Shown one piece after another: positions 15,467-22,627 of a stretch of 64,000 nucleotides of DNA (its first letter is position 1; the number at the start of each line of letters is the position of its first letter). Source of the DNA: VRUE01 sp963697695. Lineage in GTDB: Bacteria > Actinomycetota > Thermoleophilia > Solirubrobacterales > 70-9. Position numbers and translations under genes: made by a program. The notes beneath the pieces were generated by a model. It was not told the DNA's origin and did no database searches. It saw only the letters and a program-made list of their open reading frames with translations. The stretch spans positions 1,240,001 through 1,304,000 of the forward strand of contig OY969094.1 of assembly GCA_963697695.1 (NCBI GenBank). The letters are read 5' to 3'.

Positions 15467-17457
15467 CGGATCCGCACCACCTGCGTCACCAGAGCCCGGT
15501 TGCCGGCCCGGTCGCGCGCTTTCACCCGCACCCTGTAGCGGCCGGCGCGATCGAAGGTATGCCGTACCCGGACCGCTGTGCTCTTCTTCTTCCCGCCCCT
15601 TGCCCTGCCGTCACCGCGGGCGAGACGAGCCACCCGTGCGGCGCCCCGCCGGCCGTCCCCAAACGAGACCTTGACCGAGTTCCGCCGCAGCCCGGAGCCC
15701 TCGCTCCGAGATCCGTCGGTGACGGTGACGGTCAGCCTTCGTCCGTGGCGGCGCAGGCGCATCCGCGGCGCGCTGCGGTCGACGAGCAGGCGGCCGTTGC
15801 GGCTGCCGGTCTCCTGCCCGGACTCATCGGTGGCGAAGATCTGAACCTGGTGGCGGCCGTCCTCGACGTCATCGCGCGAGAGACGAGCGCGCAGGCTACG
15901 CAGGTTCTCGATCACCGGCTCGTCGTCGACGCTGACCGAGTAGCGGACGCCGCCGATCGCGTTCAGCGTTCGGTCCCAGGCAATCGGGATCCTCGCTTTG
16001 CGCTGCCAGCCGTCGGGCAGGAGGACGAGGAAGGGGTCCGGCGGGGCGTCGATGACCGCAGCGGCGATCTGGGTATTGGCGCCACTGCCCTGGGTCCAGG
16101 CGACGATCGCATCGCCGAGGCCGGAACCGCCCATCGCCAATCGCCTCACCGCCCCCCCGCCCGGCGCGCTGAGCGAGGCCGGCTCGACGACCCCGTCGGC
16201 ACGACGCTCCTGCACGCCGACCAAGCCGGCGGCCCCGCGAAGCTCTCGCCAGGCGGCCACTGCCGCACCGGTCTCGGCCAAGTCGACGAGCGGGTCGCCG
16301 GCGATGCTGCTGCCGCCCTCGTCGAGACGCTCCAGCGCTCGCACCGAGGCGTCGTCACCGCCGCCGAGAAGCGTCACCGCGCCAGAGCTGAAGCCAGCGA
16401 CGAAGAGACCGCGCGGGTCGACCGCGACGCTCGGTGCGCCGAGCGAGGCGCGGGCGCCCCCGTCGACGAGCTGCGCCTGGCCGAAGGCGCCTGCTTTTTC
16501 GGAGAAGACGTCGGGCATCTCGTTGACGAGGACGCGCGGCGCATCGAGCCTGCTCGCCTGCCCGGGCTGCTGGCGGAAGGCAACCGCCGCCTGCCCGAAG
16601 CCGGAGACGTCAAGCGAGAAGGCATCGGCCGGGCCTCGCAGCGGCACCCCCTCCCACGACGAAGGGCTGACCAGGAGGGGAATGCCGGCGCTGGCGCCGA
16701 AGAGGCGTCGCGCCCAGACGCGATCGACGAACTCGTCGTCGGGCTCCTGCCAGGCGATCACCCCCTGCCCCTGGATGTCGATCCCCACCTCTGGTGCGTT
16801 GGCCTCGCCCGGCAACCGCACCGGCGCTGCGATGCTGCGGTCGATCGGGGTGCCGAGCACCGACCAGAGCCGGCCGTTGTAGCGGGCGACGCGGAGGTCC
16901 GCCCCGATGTAGCCCGGCGGATTGGAGGCGCTGACGTCGGTCACCACTCGGTAGGCGAGGTATGCCTGCCCGCCGCGGTTCATCGCCAGGTCGGGGAAGG
17001 TCGCGGTCGCCTCGCCGACGTTGAAGTCGATCGGCACCGGGGCCTGGAAGCCGGAGGCGCCCGGATCGAGCGTCGCCGAGAACATGCGGTCGCTGCCGAT
17101 CCCGAACTCCTGCACCCAGGTGACGACGAGCCGGCCGCCGTCGCCGGCACCGATCCGCGGCCAGCTGGAGTCGAACGCCTGACCGGCGTCGACCCGCTGC
17201 GGGAGGGACCAGGCTCCGCGCTGGAAGCGCACCGCGAAGACGTGGTTCCGACCGTCGATTCGCTTCAGATAGACGACCCCACCGCTGCCGTCCTCGGACA
17301 TCGCCGCGTCGGCGACGTCGATCACCTCGCCGCTGGGGCCGTCGATCAGCCGCACGTCGGAGACGATCGCCTCAGCGGCGTGCGGCGCGGTGAGCAATAG
17401 GGCGCAGGTTGCGACAGCGGCCGCGGAGCGCAGGCACGGCGAGAATCGATCGCGCAT
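15463..17457 (-). CDS. Exported beta-propeller protein with C-terminal Ig-like domain
   Basis: About 664 residues from ATG 17457; GTG 17469 is an alternative four codons earlier. A signal peptide (LRSAAAVATCALLLTAPHAAEA) is followed by propeller-like repeats (AMSEDGSGGVVYLKR, LAMNRGGQAYLAYRV, VDIQGQGVIAWQEPDDEF, SVAVDPRGLFVAGFS). The same GxAxxAW type of repeat occurs in the protein at 59189. After about residue 500 come Ig-like segments with WDRTLNAIGGVRYSVSVDDEP and a final HTFDRAGRYRVRVKARDRAGN, a PKD/Big-like fold. First gene of a two-gene operon with the PD40 protein. Function unknown. Confidence 0.78.
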   Translation of the reverse strand: MRDRFSPCLRSAAAVATCALLLTAPHAAEAIVSDVRLIDGPSGEVIDVADAAMSEDGSGGVVYLKRIDGRNHVFAVRFQRGAWSLPQRVDAGQAFDSSWPRIGAGDGGRLVVTWVQEFGIGSDRMFSATLDPGASGFQAPVPIDFNVGEATATFPDLAMNRGGQAYLAYRVVTDVSASNPPGYIGADLRVARYNGRLWSVLGTPIDRSIAAPVRLPGEANAPEVGIDIQGQGVIAWQEPDDEFVDRVWARRLFGASAGIPLLVSPSSWEGVPLRGPADAFSLDVSGFGQAAVAFRQQPGQASRLDAPRVLVNEMPDVFSEKAGAFGQAQLVDGGARASLGAPSVAVDPRGLFVAGFSSGAVTLLGGGDDASVRALERLDEGGSSIAGDPLVDLAETGAAVAAWRELRGAAGLVGVQERRADGVVEPASLSAPGGGAVRRLAMGGSGLGDAIVAWTQGSGANTQIAAAVIDAPPDPFLVLLPDGWQRKARIPIAWDRTLNAIGGVRYSVSVDDEPVIENLRSLRARLSRDDVEDGRHQVQIFATDESGQETGSRNGRLLVDRSAPRMRLRRHGRRLTVTVTDGSRSEGSGLRRNSVKVSFGDGRRGAARVARLARGDGRARGGKKKSTAVRVRHTFDRAGRYRVRVKARDRAGNRALVTQVVRIR

Positions 17458-17515
17458 GGCCTCGCACACTCCCGCCAGCGCGTGTCAAAGATGTAACTAA
17501 GGCGCTACCAAGTGG

Positions 17516-18349
17516 TTAAAGCGTCTCCAACGGCACACCGATGACGTTCAGGCGCCGTGTCAGGCCGCCGATGGCGAAGTCGCGAACCTGCTCGGCATTG
17601 GCCCCGAGCGCGTCCCAGTCGGTTCCGTCGCGGTCGGGCGGTGTCAGCGACTCGGCAACCGCCGGCAGCAGCTCGCGCAACGTGTCTCGCACGACGTCTG
17701 CGAGAGCCGGAGCAGCCGAGACTGCCTGCCGCAGGTACCAGGTGCCGTAGCCGATGTGGCGCTGCTCGTCGTGATGGATCTTCGAGTAGCCCTCGACGAA
17801 ACCCGGCAGCAGCTCCTCGCGCTCCAGATAGCCGGTGACGAAGTTGAAGGAGGTGAGCCCGAGCGTCCCCTCGAGAATCTGGTGGTAGAGGGTGACGAAG
17901 CGGACCTTGGCCGCCGCATCCTGTGGATTGGCGACGAGCCGCTCGTGTGCCTCCACCAGAGCAACGTCGAAGATCGCGCGGAAGGCCGGTGAGATCTGCT
18001 CCCGGGCGCGCGCGACGTGTGCCGCGATCGCGGCCGGGTCGGCGACCACCTCGTCCTGAAAGCGGGCGTAGAACTGCATGTGACGGGCCTCATCGACCTG
18101 CTGCGTGGCGAGGAAGGTCGCTTCCTCCTCGCTGCCGTAGGCGCCCACCAGGCCGGAGAACTTCGTGGTGATTCGCTCCTCGGCGACCATCAGCGAGGAC
18201 AGCACCCAGAAGATCAGCCCCCGATCCTCCTCGGCGAGCTTATGCCACTGATTCCGGTCCGCATCGAGGTCGATCGCGAACGGGGTCCACTGCTCGTCCT
18301 CCCAGTGGCGATAGAGCGTCTGCGGGTCGTAGAGATGAATCTCGCTCAC
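17516..18349 (-). CDS. R2-like ligand-binding oxidase (ferritin-like diiron/Mn-Fe protein)
   Basis: A 277-residue protein of the ribonucleotide-reductase-R2-like superfamily. Metal ligands are all present and in order: Glu in VAEERITTKF, DEARH (Glu and His), QILEGTLGLTSF (Glu), HHDEQRH (Glu and His). Spacing and phrases match R2-like ligand-binding oxidase such as Mycobacterium Rv0233 more than true NrdB/NrdF, and no nrdA-type gene is nearby, so a ribonucleotide reductase role is unlikely. R2lox proteins hold a Mn/Fe site and a bound fatty acid and are thought to be oxidases. GTG start 10 nt after the Cys-rich gene; it is third in the arsR transcription unit, which is an unusual association. 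Confidence 0.78.
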   Translation of the reverse strand: MSEIHLYDPQTLYRHWEDEQWTPFAIDLDADRNQWHKLAEEDRGLIFWVLSSLMVAEERITTKFSGLVGAYGSEEEATFLATQQVDEARHMQFYARFQDEVVADPAAIAAHVARAREQISPAFRAIFDVALVEAHERLVANPQDAAAKVRFVTLYHQILEGTLGLTSFNFVTGYLEREELLPGFVEGYSKIHHDEQRHIGYGTWYLRQAVSAAPALADVVRDTLRELLPAVAESLTPPDRDGTDWDALGANAEQVRDFAIGGLTRRLNVIGVPLETL

Positions 18350-18359
18350 GGGCTCCAGC

Positions 18360-18515
18360 CTAAGGGCGCCCGGGTCCTGCCGAGCAGTCGCAGCTCGGGG
18401 ATTCAGGCGGGCAGCACTCCGCCTTCTCGGCGGGCGCGCAGCAGTCGGCCTGTTGCTCGGGCGAGCAGCAGGCCGAGGTCGCGGCGCTACCGCTGGCCTC
18501 GCTCAGCTCAGCCAC
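18360..18515 (-). CDS. Small Cys-rich protein in the arsR operon
   Basis: A 51-residue frame starting at GTG 18515-18513, overlapping the end of arsR by 13 nt in another frame, and ending 10 nt before the R2lox start. It contains eight Cys in a regular pattern CC-x7-CC-x7-CC-x6-CxC (SACCSPEQQADCC, AECCPPESPSCDC) in an otherwise small polar peptide. This looks like a soft-metal or arsenite binding peptide. It may be a separate metallothionein-like protein, or the Cys-rich tail of ArsR detached by a frameshift, since some ArsR proteins carry such tails. Strong codon bias toward G/C at third positions and tight spacing support real translation. Confidence 0.6.
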   Translation of the reverse strand: MAELSEASGSAATSACCSPEQQADCCAPAEKAECCPPESPSCDCSAGPGRP

Positions 18516-18856
18516 ACCGAAAACTCCTCCAGCGAATCGGGGATCACGTAGTAGTAGGCCCAAAGCCCCTGGCGCTCGGAGGCGACGATGCCGGCGTCGC
18601 GCAGAACCTTGAGGTGATGGGAGACGGTGGGTTGGGAGAGGTTGAACAGGGGCACCAACTCGCAGACGCAGACCTTGCCCGCGTGCTTTCTCAGCACGTC
18701 CACCAGTTGCAGCCGGATTGGATCGCCGAGCGCCTTGGCGACCGTCGCGATGCGCTTCGCCTGCTCGCGCTTTACCTCGGGATAGACGACCGGCTCGCAG
18801 CAGGGCTCGCCGGCAGGGCGCTTCTGCTTGGGGGCGAGCTGGAGGTCGGCGCTCAT
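18503..18856 (-). CDS. arsR: ArsR/SmtB-family arsenic-responsive repressor
   Basis: A 117-residue winged-helix repressor. HTH region: ALGDPIRLQLVDVLRKHAG and LSQPTVSHHLKVLRDAGIV, with the wing ERQGLWAYYYV. Candidate arsenite thiols are KVCVCEL (CxC in the DNA-binding helix, as in type-I ArsR) and an N-terminal Cys pair in GEPCCEPV. It is divergent from arsC-aqpS across a 58-bp AT-rich gap that holds its probable operator. It probably also controls the downstream Cys-rich gene and R2lox on its own strand. Confidence 0.92.
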   Translation of the reverse strand: MSADLQLAPKQKRPAGEPCCEPVVYPEVKREQAKRIATVAKALGDPIRLQLVDVLRKHAGKVCVCELVPLFNLSQPTVSHHLKVLRDAGIVASERQGLWAYYYVIPDSLEEFSVWLS

Positions 18857-18914
18857 GTCTGCATTGAAATATATCTATTTGACGCATATTTGTCTATTGA
18901 ATAGCTTGGCATCG
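18857..18914. promoter_or_regulatory. Divergent arsR/arsC promoter-operator region
   Basis: This gap is strikingly AT-rich against a very GC-rich background. It contains repeated half-sites: ATTGAA at 18871-18876, CTATTTGA near 18883-18890, ATATTTGTC near 18889-18900 and CTATTGAATAG ending near 18905. Partial dyads of this kind are typical of ArsR operators, which here would overlap both divergent promoters. Exact operator limits cannot be set by eye. Confidence 0.55.
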
Positions 18915-19319
18915 GTGAACCCGCTTCCACAGGTGCTCTTCGTCTGCGTCCACAACGCGGGTCGCAGTCAGATGGCGGCGGGGTTCCTGGCCAAGCTGGG
19001 CGAAGGGCGGGTGATCGTACGGACCGCGGGCTCGGCCCCGGCCGACGAGATCAACCCAATCGCGATCGAGGTCATGAACGAGGTCGGCATCGACCTCACG
19101 GCCGAGTACCCGAAGCCGCTCCGCGACGAGGTCGTGCACGCGGCCGACGTCGTGATCACGATGGGCTGCGGCGATGCCTGTCCGGTCTATCCCGGCAAGC
19201 GCTACGAGGACTGGGAGCTGGAGGATCCCGCCGGCAAGGACATCGAGACCGTGCGCGAGATCCGCGACCTAATAGAGCGCCGCGTCGAAGGGCTGGTCGA
19301 CGAGCTGGCCCCCCGGTGA
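18915..19319 (+). CDS. arsC: Arsenate reductase, low-molecular-weight phosphatase type
   Basis: A 134-residue protein with the LMW-PTP active-site loop CVHNAGRSQ (C-x5-R-S) near the N-terminus, then RTAGSAP, EVGIDLTAEYPKPL, the redox-type MGCGDACPVYPG and the general-acid region YEDWELEDPAGKD. The two further Cys in GCGDACP are the resolving thiols seen in this arsenate-reductase class. It reduces arsenate to arsenite. GTG 18915 fits the domain; upstream TTG codons are possible. The gene overlaps the aquaporin by 4 nt (GTGA). Confidence 0.92.
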   Translation: MNPLPQVLFVCVHNAGRSQMAAGFLAKLGEGRVIVRTAGSAPADEINPIAIEVMNEVGIDLTAEYPKPLRDEVVHAADVVITMGCGDACPVYPGKRYEDWELEDPAGKDIETVREIRDLIERRVEGLVDELAPR

Positions 19320-19975
19320 CGGTACCGAGCCTCACCCGCCGCGTCGCGGCGGAGGCGTTCGCAGCATTTGCCCTCGTCTTCGCCGGTTGCGGCGCGATCG
19401 TCTCCGACAGCGTCAATGACGGCATCCTGGGCGCGGTCGGAGTCTCGCTCGTCTTCGGCCTCGTGATCATGGCGATGGTCTATGCGACGGGCCACCTCTC
19501 CGGGGCTCACATCAATCCGGCGGTGACCCTGGCGTTCGCGGTGACCCGGCACTTCCCCGCCAGGGAGGCGATCGCCTACGTAGGAGCTCAGCTCTGCGGA
19601 GCGGCGCTGGGTGCGCTGGCTCTTCTCGCGGTCTGGCCGGATGCGCCCGCCGGCCTCGGGGCGACCGTCCCGACCGTCGGCATCGGCAGCGCCCTGGCCT
19701 ACGAGCTGCTGATGACCGCCTTCCTGATGTTCGTGATCATGGCCGTCGCCACCGACACGCGGGCAGTCGGGGCCGCAGCGGCGATCGCGATCGGGGGAAC
19801 GGTCGGCCTCGACGCCCTATTCGGCGGAGCGATTACCGGGGCATCGATGAACCCCGCGCGCTCGTTCGGCCCGGCGCTCGCCAGCGGGGAGTGGACCGAC
19901 TTCTGGGTGTACTGCGCCGGACCCATCGCAGGCGCGGCGCTCGGCGCCTTTGCCTACCAGCTGGTGCGCGATTAA
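19316..19975 (+). CDS. aqpS: MIP-family aquaglyceroporin, probable arsenite channel
   Basis: A 219-residue channel with six TM segments and both NPA boxes (GAHINPAVTLAF and GASMNPARSFGPAL). It is fused by a 4-nt overlap to arsC. In Sinorhizobium meliloti an aqpS-arsC pair gives arsenate resistance by reducing arsenate and letting arsenite leave through the channel; the same logic is inferred here, as no ArsB or Acr3 pump is seen. It ends convergent with, and overlapping by a few bases, the MerR-like gene at 19972. Confidence 0.85.
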   Translation: MTVPSLTRRVAAEAFAAFALVFAGCGAIVSDSVNDGILGAVGVSLVFGLVIMAMVYATGHLSGAHINPAVTLAFAVTRHFPAREAIAYVGAQLCGAALGALALLAVWPDAPAGLGATVPTVGIGSALAYELLMTAFLMFVIMAVATDTRAVGAAAAIAIGGTVGLDALFGGAITGASMNPARSFGPALASGEWTDFWVYCAGPIAGAALGAFAYQLVRD

Positions 19976-20811
19976 GCGAACGCCTGGGCGGCGCGGCGGC
20001 GGAGATCGGCGTTGAGCATGCCGGTCACTTCGCTGGGGCTCGAGCCGGCCGAGGGGACAGCGTCGCCGATCAGGCCGCTGGCACGGAAGCCGAAGAGGGG
20101 TGCGTCGAAGCCGACCTCGCGGACCTTGCGGACCAGCTTGACCGCGCCGGGGGTGTCGGCGCCCGGGCCGCAGAGGACGATCGCGGTCGGGTCGAGTGCG
20201 CGCAGGGCACGCTCGAGCCGCTGGTCGCCGAGCTCGTTGGAGAGCATCAGCACGCGGAAGCCGGCGCGGCGCAGAGTGAGGTCGAGCGCCTGGGCGTGTA
20301 CTGCCTCGGCTTCGGAGCCGTGGCTGGAGTCGAGCAGCAGGATTCCGGCCGGGCGGGATGCGGCAGAGGCGAGACGGCGGGCGCCGTGCAGCCACCCCAT
20401 CGCCCAGCGCGAGGCGAATTCCAGCTCGGCCTCGGCTTCGGGATCGGTGGCGAGGTTGTCGATCGCCGGCAGCAGCAGCTCCTCGACGGTGCGCTCCAGG
20501 GGTCGCAGCGCCAGGCTCTCCTCAACCGCGCGGTTGGCCGCCTCCTCGTCGAAGCTCTCCAGGGCGGCGAGCAGGTTGCTGCTGCTGGCCGGCGCCGCCT
20601 GGCGCTGGCGCGCCAGCTCGATCGCAGAAGAGATGTTGCCGGTCTGGGCGAGTGCGTCACGCAGCGTCTGCAGCTCGACCAGCTCGTAGTTGCGGTGATT
20701 GCCCTGGGTGCGCTTCGGCGTCGGATAGCCGTAGCGGCGCTCCCAGCTGCGCAGCGTGTTGGGGCTGACGCCAAGCACTTCTGCGGCGGCGTTGGTTCTT
20801 ATCCCAGGCAT
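19972..20811 (-). CDS. MerR-family regulator with B12-binding-like fold (CarH/LitR type)
   Basis: 279 residues from ATG 20811. N-terminal MerR HTH: IRTNAAAEVLGVSPNTLRSWERRYGYPTP, the typical W-E-R-R-Y-G-x-P signature of CarA/CarH/MlrA regulators. A helical bundle (residues about 75-160) and a Rossmann-like half (GILLLDSSHGSEAEAVHAQA, GFRVLMLSNELGDQRLERAL, TAIVLCGPGADTPG) follow. The canonical ExHxxG cobalamin-ligand motif is not clear; there is an H in SSHGSEAE at roughly the place. It may sense light through B12, or have lost the ligand. It lies next to the degenerate GGDEF gene on the same strand. Confidence 0.75.
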   Translation of the reverse strand: MPGIRTNAAAEVLGVSPNTLRSWERRYGYPTPKRTQGNHRNYELVELQTLRDALAQTGNISSAIELARQRQAAPASSSNLLAALESFDEEAANRAVEESLALRPLERTVEELLLPAIDNLATDPEAEAELEFASRWAMGWLHGARRLASAASRPAGILLLDSSHGSEAEAVHAQALDLTLRRAGFRVLMLSNELGDQRLERALRALDPTAIVLCGPGADTPGAVKLVRKVREVGFDAPLFGFRASGLIGDAVPSAGSSPSEVTGMLNADLRRRAAQAFA

Positions 20812-20875
20812 GCTGCGCCATTCTTCCACCTGAAATTCAGGTTTACGCAGGTTATGGACAGATTTCCGGAATCTG

Positions 20876-21598
20876 TCAGCGATCTTGCAAGGACTGCAGG
20901 GCGCCCACGCCCACCGGCTGGCCGACCGCGCGGGCGCGCCACATCGCCTCGTCGGCCTTGTGCAACAGCTCCTCGGCGCTGTTCCCGTGCTCCGGACAGG
21001 CGACGACGCCGGCCGAAACCGTGATCCGCAGGCCCCCCGCCGCCTCCAGCTCGTCGAGCATGCGCAGCAGCCGCTCTGCCATCTGCACACCCTCGACCGT
21101 GGTCTGGTTGGGAGCCAGCACGCAGAGCCCGTCTTTCTCGAGGCGGAACGTCTCGTCGACCAGACGCACGCTGTCGCGCAGCGCAGCGCCGACCACCGCC
21201 AGCACCGTCTCCTGGCCGCCACCCTTGTCACCCTCGCGCGTGCCGGGACCTTCGACGTCGAAGACGACGATGCCGAAGGGATGGTCGTAACGCCTGTTGG
21301 TCTCGATCAGCTGGTCGAGGCGGCGGCGCATCTGGCCAGGGCGGAAGAGGGCCGGCTGCGGACCGGACTCGAGCTCCTCCTTGACCGGCTCGCAAACCGC
21401 GGCGACCGCGGTGGCCGTAACCGAGCCGAACTCCTTGGCGAGCCGCTGCGCCGCGGCCGCGAAGGGCTGGGAATCGCCCCCTCCCATCTCGTCGTGCAGC
21501 TTGGCCAGCAGCGTCGCTTGTAGAGCGGAGACCTCGCGAGCGAGCTGACCCACCGGGGACCCATCCACGCCGGTGTCGATGGGGGTCTGGGTCGCCAC
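20876..21598 (-). CDS. Degenerate GGDEF-domain protein
   Basis: 240 residues from GTG 21598. The N-terminal 95 residues are helical. From about residue 95 the protein aligns with diguanylate cyclases: LDQLIETNRRYDHPFGIVVFDVEG, then FRLEKDGLCVLAP where the GGDEF signature should be (R-Y-G-G-D-E-F replaced by RLEKDG), then ITVSAGVVACPEHG and ELLHKADEAMWRARAVG. The catalytic loop is therefore lost, while the scaffold and the last helix are well kept. It is probably a non-catalytic regulator or nucleotide sensor. It follows recR by 94 nt on the same strand. Confidence 0.78.
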   Translation of the reverse strand: MATQTPIDTGVDGSPVGQLAREVSALQATLLAKLHDEMGGGDSQPFAAAAQRLAKEFGSVTATAVAAVCEPVKEELESGPQPALFRPGQMRRRLDQLIETNRRYDHPFGIVVFDVEGPGTREGDKGGGQETVLAVVGAALRDSVRLVDETFRLEKDGLCVLAPNQTTVEGVQMAERLLRMLDELEAAGGLRITVSAGVVACPEHGNSAEELLHKADEAMWRARAVGQPVGVGALQSLQDR

Positions 21599-21692
21599 GC
21601 AAAGACCTTGGCGAAAGTGGCGGACGGCAGCGACGCAAAAAGTCGCTATTTGCGAACTGACGATCGTCTAGGTAAAGCGTCCAGCCGAACGC

Positions 21693-22295
21693 TCAGTCGA
21701 GGCTGCGACGACCGGCCAGCGCCTTGCCAAGCGTCACCTCGTCGGCGTGCTCGAGATCGGCTCCGACCGGCAGGCCACTGGCGAGGCGAGTCACGGAAAC
21801 GGTGCCGCGCAGCCGCTCGGCGATGTGGAGTGCGGTGGCCTCGCCGGTCGTCGTCGGGTTGGTGGCGAGGACGACCTCGCGCACTTCGCCGCCCTCCATC
21901 CGCTGCAGCAGCTCGGCGATCTTCAGGTCTTCTGCGTCGACGCCGTCGATCGGCGAGAGGGCGCCGCCGAGCACGTGGTAGAGCCCGCGGTACTCGTGGG
22001 TGCGCTCGATCGGGATCACGTCGGCCGGCTCCTCGACCACGCAGATCATCGTCTGGTCGCGACCGTGGTCAGAGCAGATCCGGCAGAGCGGGCCCTCGGC
22101 GAGGTTGAAGCAGCGCTCGCAGAGGCCGACCTTCTCCTTCACCTCGCGGATCGCGAGGGCAAGCGCCTCGGCCTCCTCGTCGGGCGAGCGGAGGATGTGA
22201 AAGGCGAGCCGCTGGGCGGTGCGCTGGCCGATGCCCGGCAGCCGCGAGAGCTCCGCGACGAGGCGGGCGAGCGGCGCCGGTCCCTCGCTGCTCAC
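21693..22295 (-). CDS. recR: Recombination protein RecR
   Basis: 200 residues. HhH region LPGIGQRTAQRLAFHIL, C4 zinc finger CERCFNLAEGPLCRIC, and TOPRIM segment ICVVEEPADVIPIERTHEYRGLYHVLGGALSPIDG. It acts with RecFO in loading RecA at gaps. GTG 22295 overlaps the ebfC stop by 4 nt; the dnaX-ebfC-recR order is the classic bacterial arrangement. Confidence 0.97.
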   Translation of the reverse strand: MSSEGPAPLARLVAELSRLPGIGQRTAQRLAFHILRSPDEEAEALALAIREVKEKVGLCERCFNLAEGPLCRICSDHGRDQTMICVVEEPADVIPIERTHEYRGLYHVLGGALSPIDGVDAEDLKIAELLQRMEGGEVREVVLATNPTTTGEATALHIAERLRGTVSVTRLASGLPVGADLEHADEVTLGKALAGRRSLD

Positions 22296-22627
22296 ATTCC
22301 CGGCAGGCCGCCGAGGCCGCCGGTGATTCCGCCCATCTTCGAGCTGGCCAGCTCCTGGGCGGCACGCAATCCCTCGTTGACGGCGGCCTGCACCATCTCG
22401 GCAAGCAGGTCGGCCTCCTCGGGGTCGATCGCCTCGGGGTCGATGACGATCTCGCGCAGGGTCAGGTCGCCGCCCATCTTCACCTTGACCATGCCGCCCC
22501 CAGCGCTCGCCTCGACGACCTCCTCTTTGAGCGCCTCCTGCGCCTGCAGCATCTCGTTCTGCATCTGCTGCGCCTGTTTCATCAGGGCGTTCACGTCGAA
22601 ACCTCCGGGCATTCCACCTCGCGCCAC
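22292..22627 (-). CDS. ebfC: YbaB/EbfC-family nucleoid-associated protein
   Basis: 111 residues: Gly-rich start (ARGGMPGGFDVNALMKQAQQMQNEMLQAQEAL, split here by helices), central VEASAGGGMVKVKMGGDLTLREIVIDPEAIDPE, and a Gly/Met tail. This is the standard YbaB fold that binds DNA as a dimer. GTG start shares a base with the dnaX TAG and its own TGA overlaps recR. Confidence 0.95.
   Translation of the reverse strand: MARGGMPGGFDVNALMKQAQQMQNEMLQAQEALKEEVVEASAGGGMVKVKMGGDLTLREIVIDPEAIDPEEADLLAEMVQAAVNEGLRAAQELASSKMGGITGGLGGLPGM

Noticed and set aside
17516..18349. Ribonucleotide reductase small subunit
   Set aside because: Motif spacing fits R2lox better and no large subunit gene is nearby.
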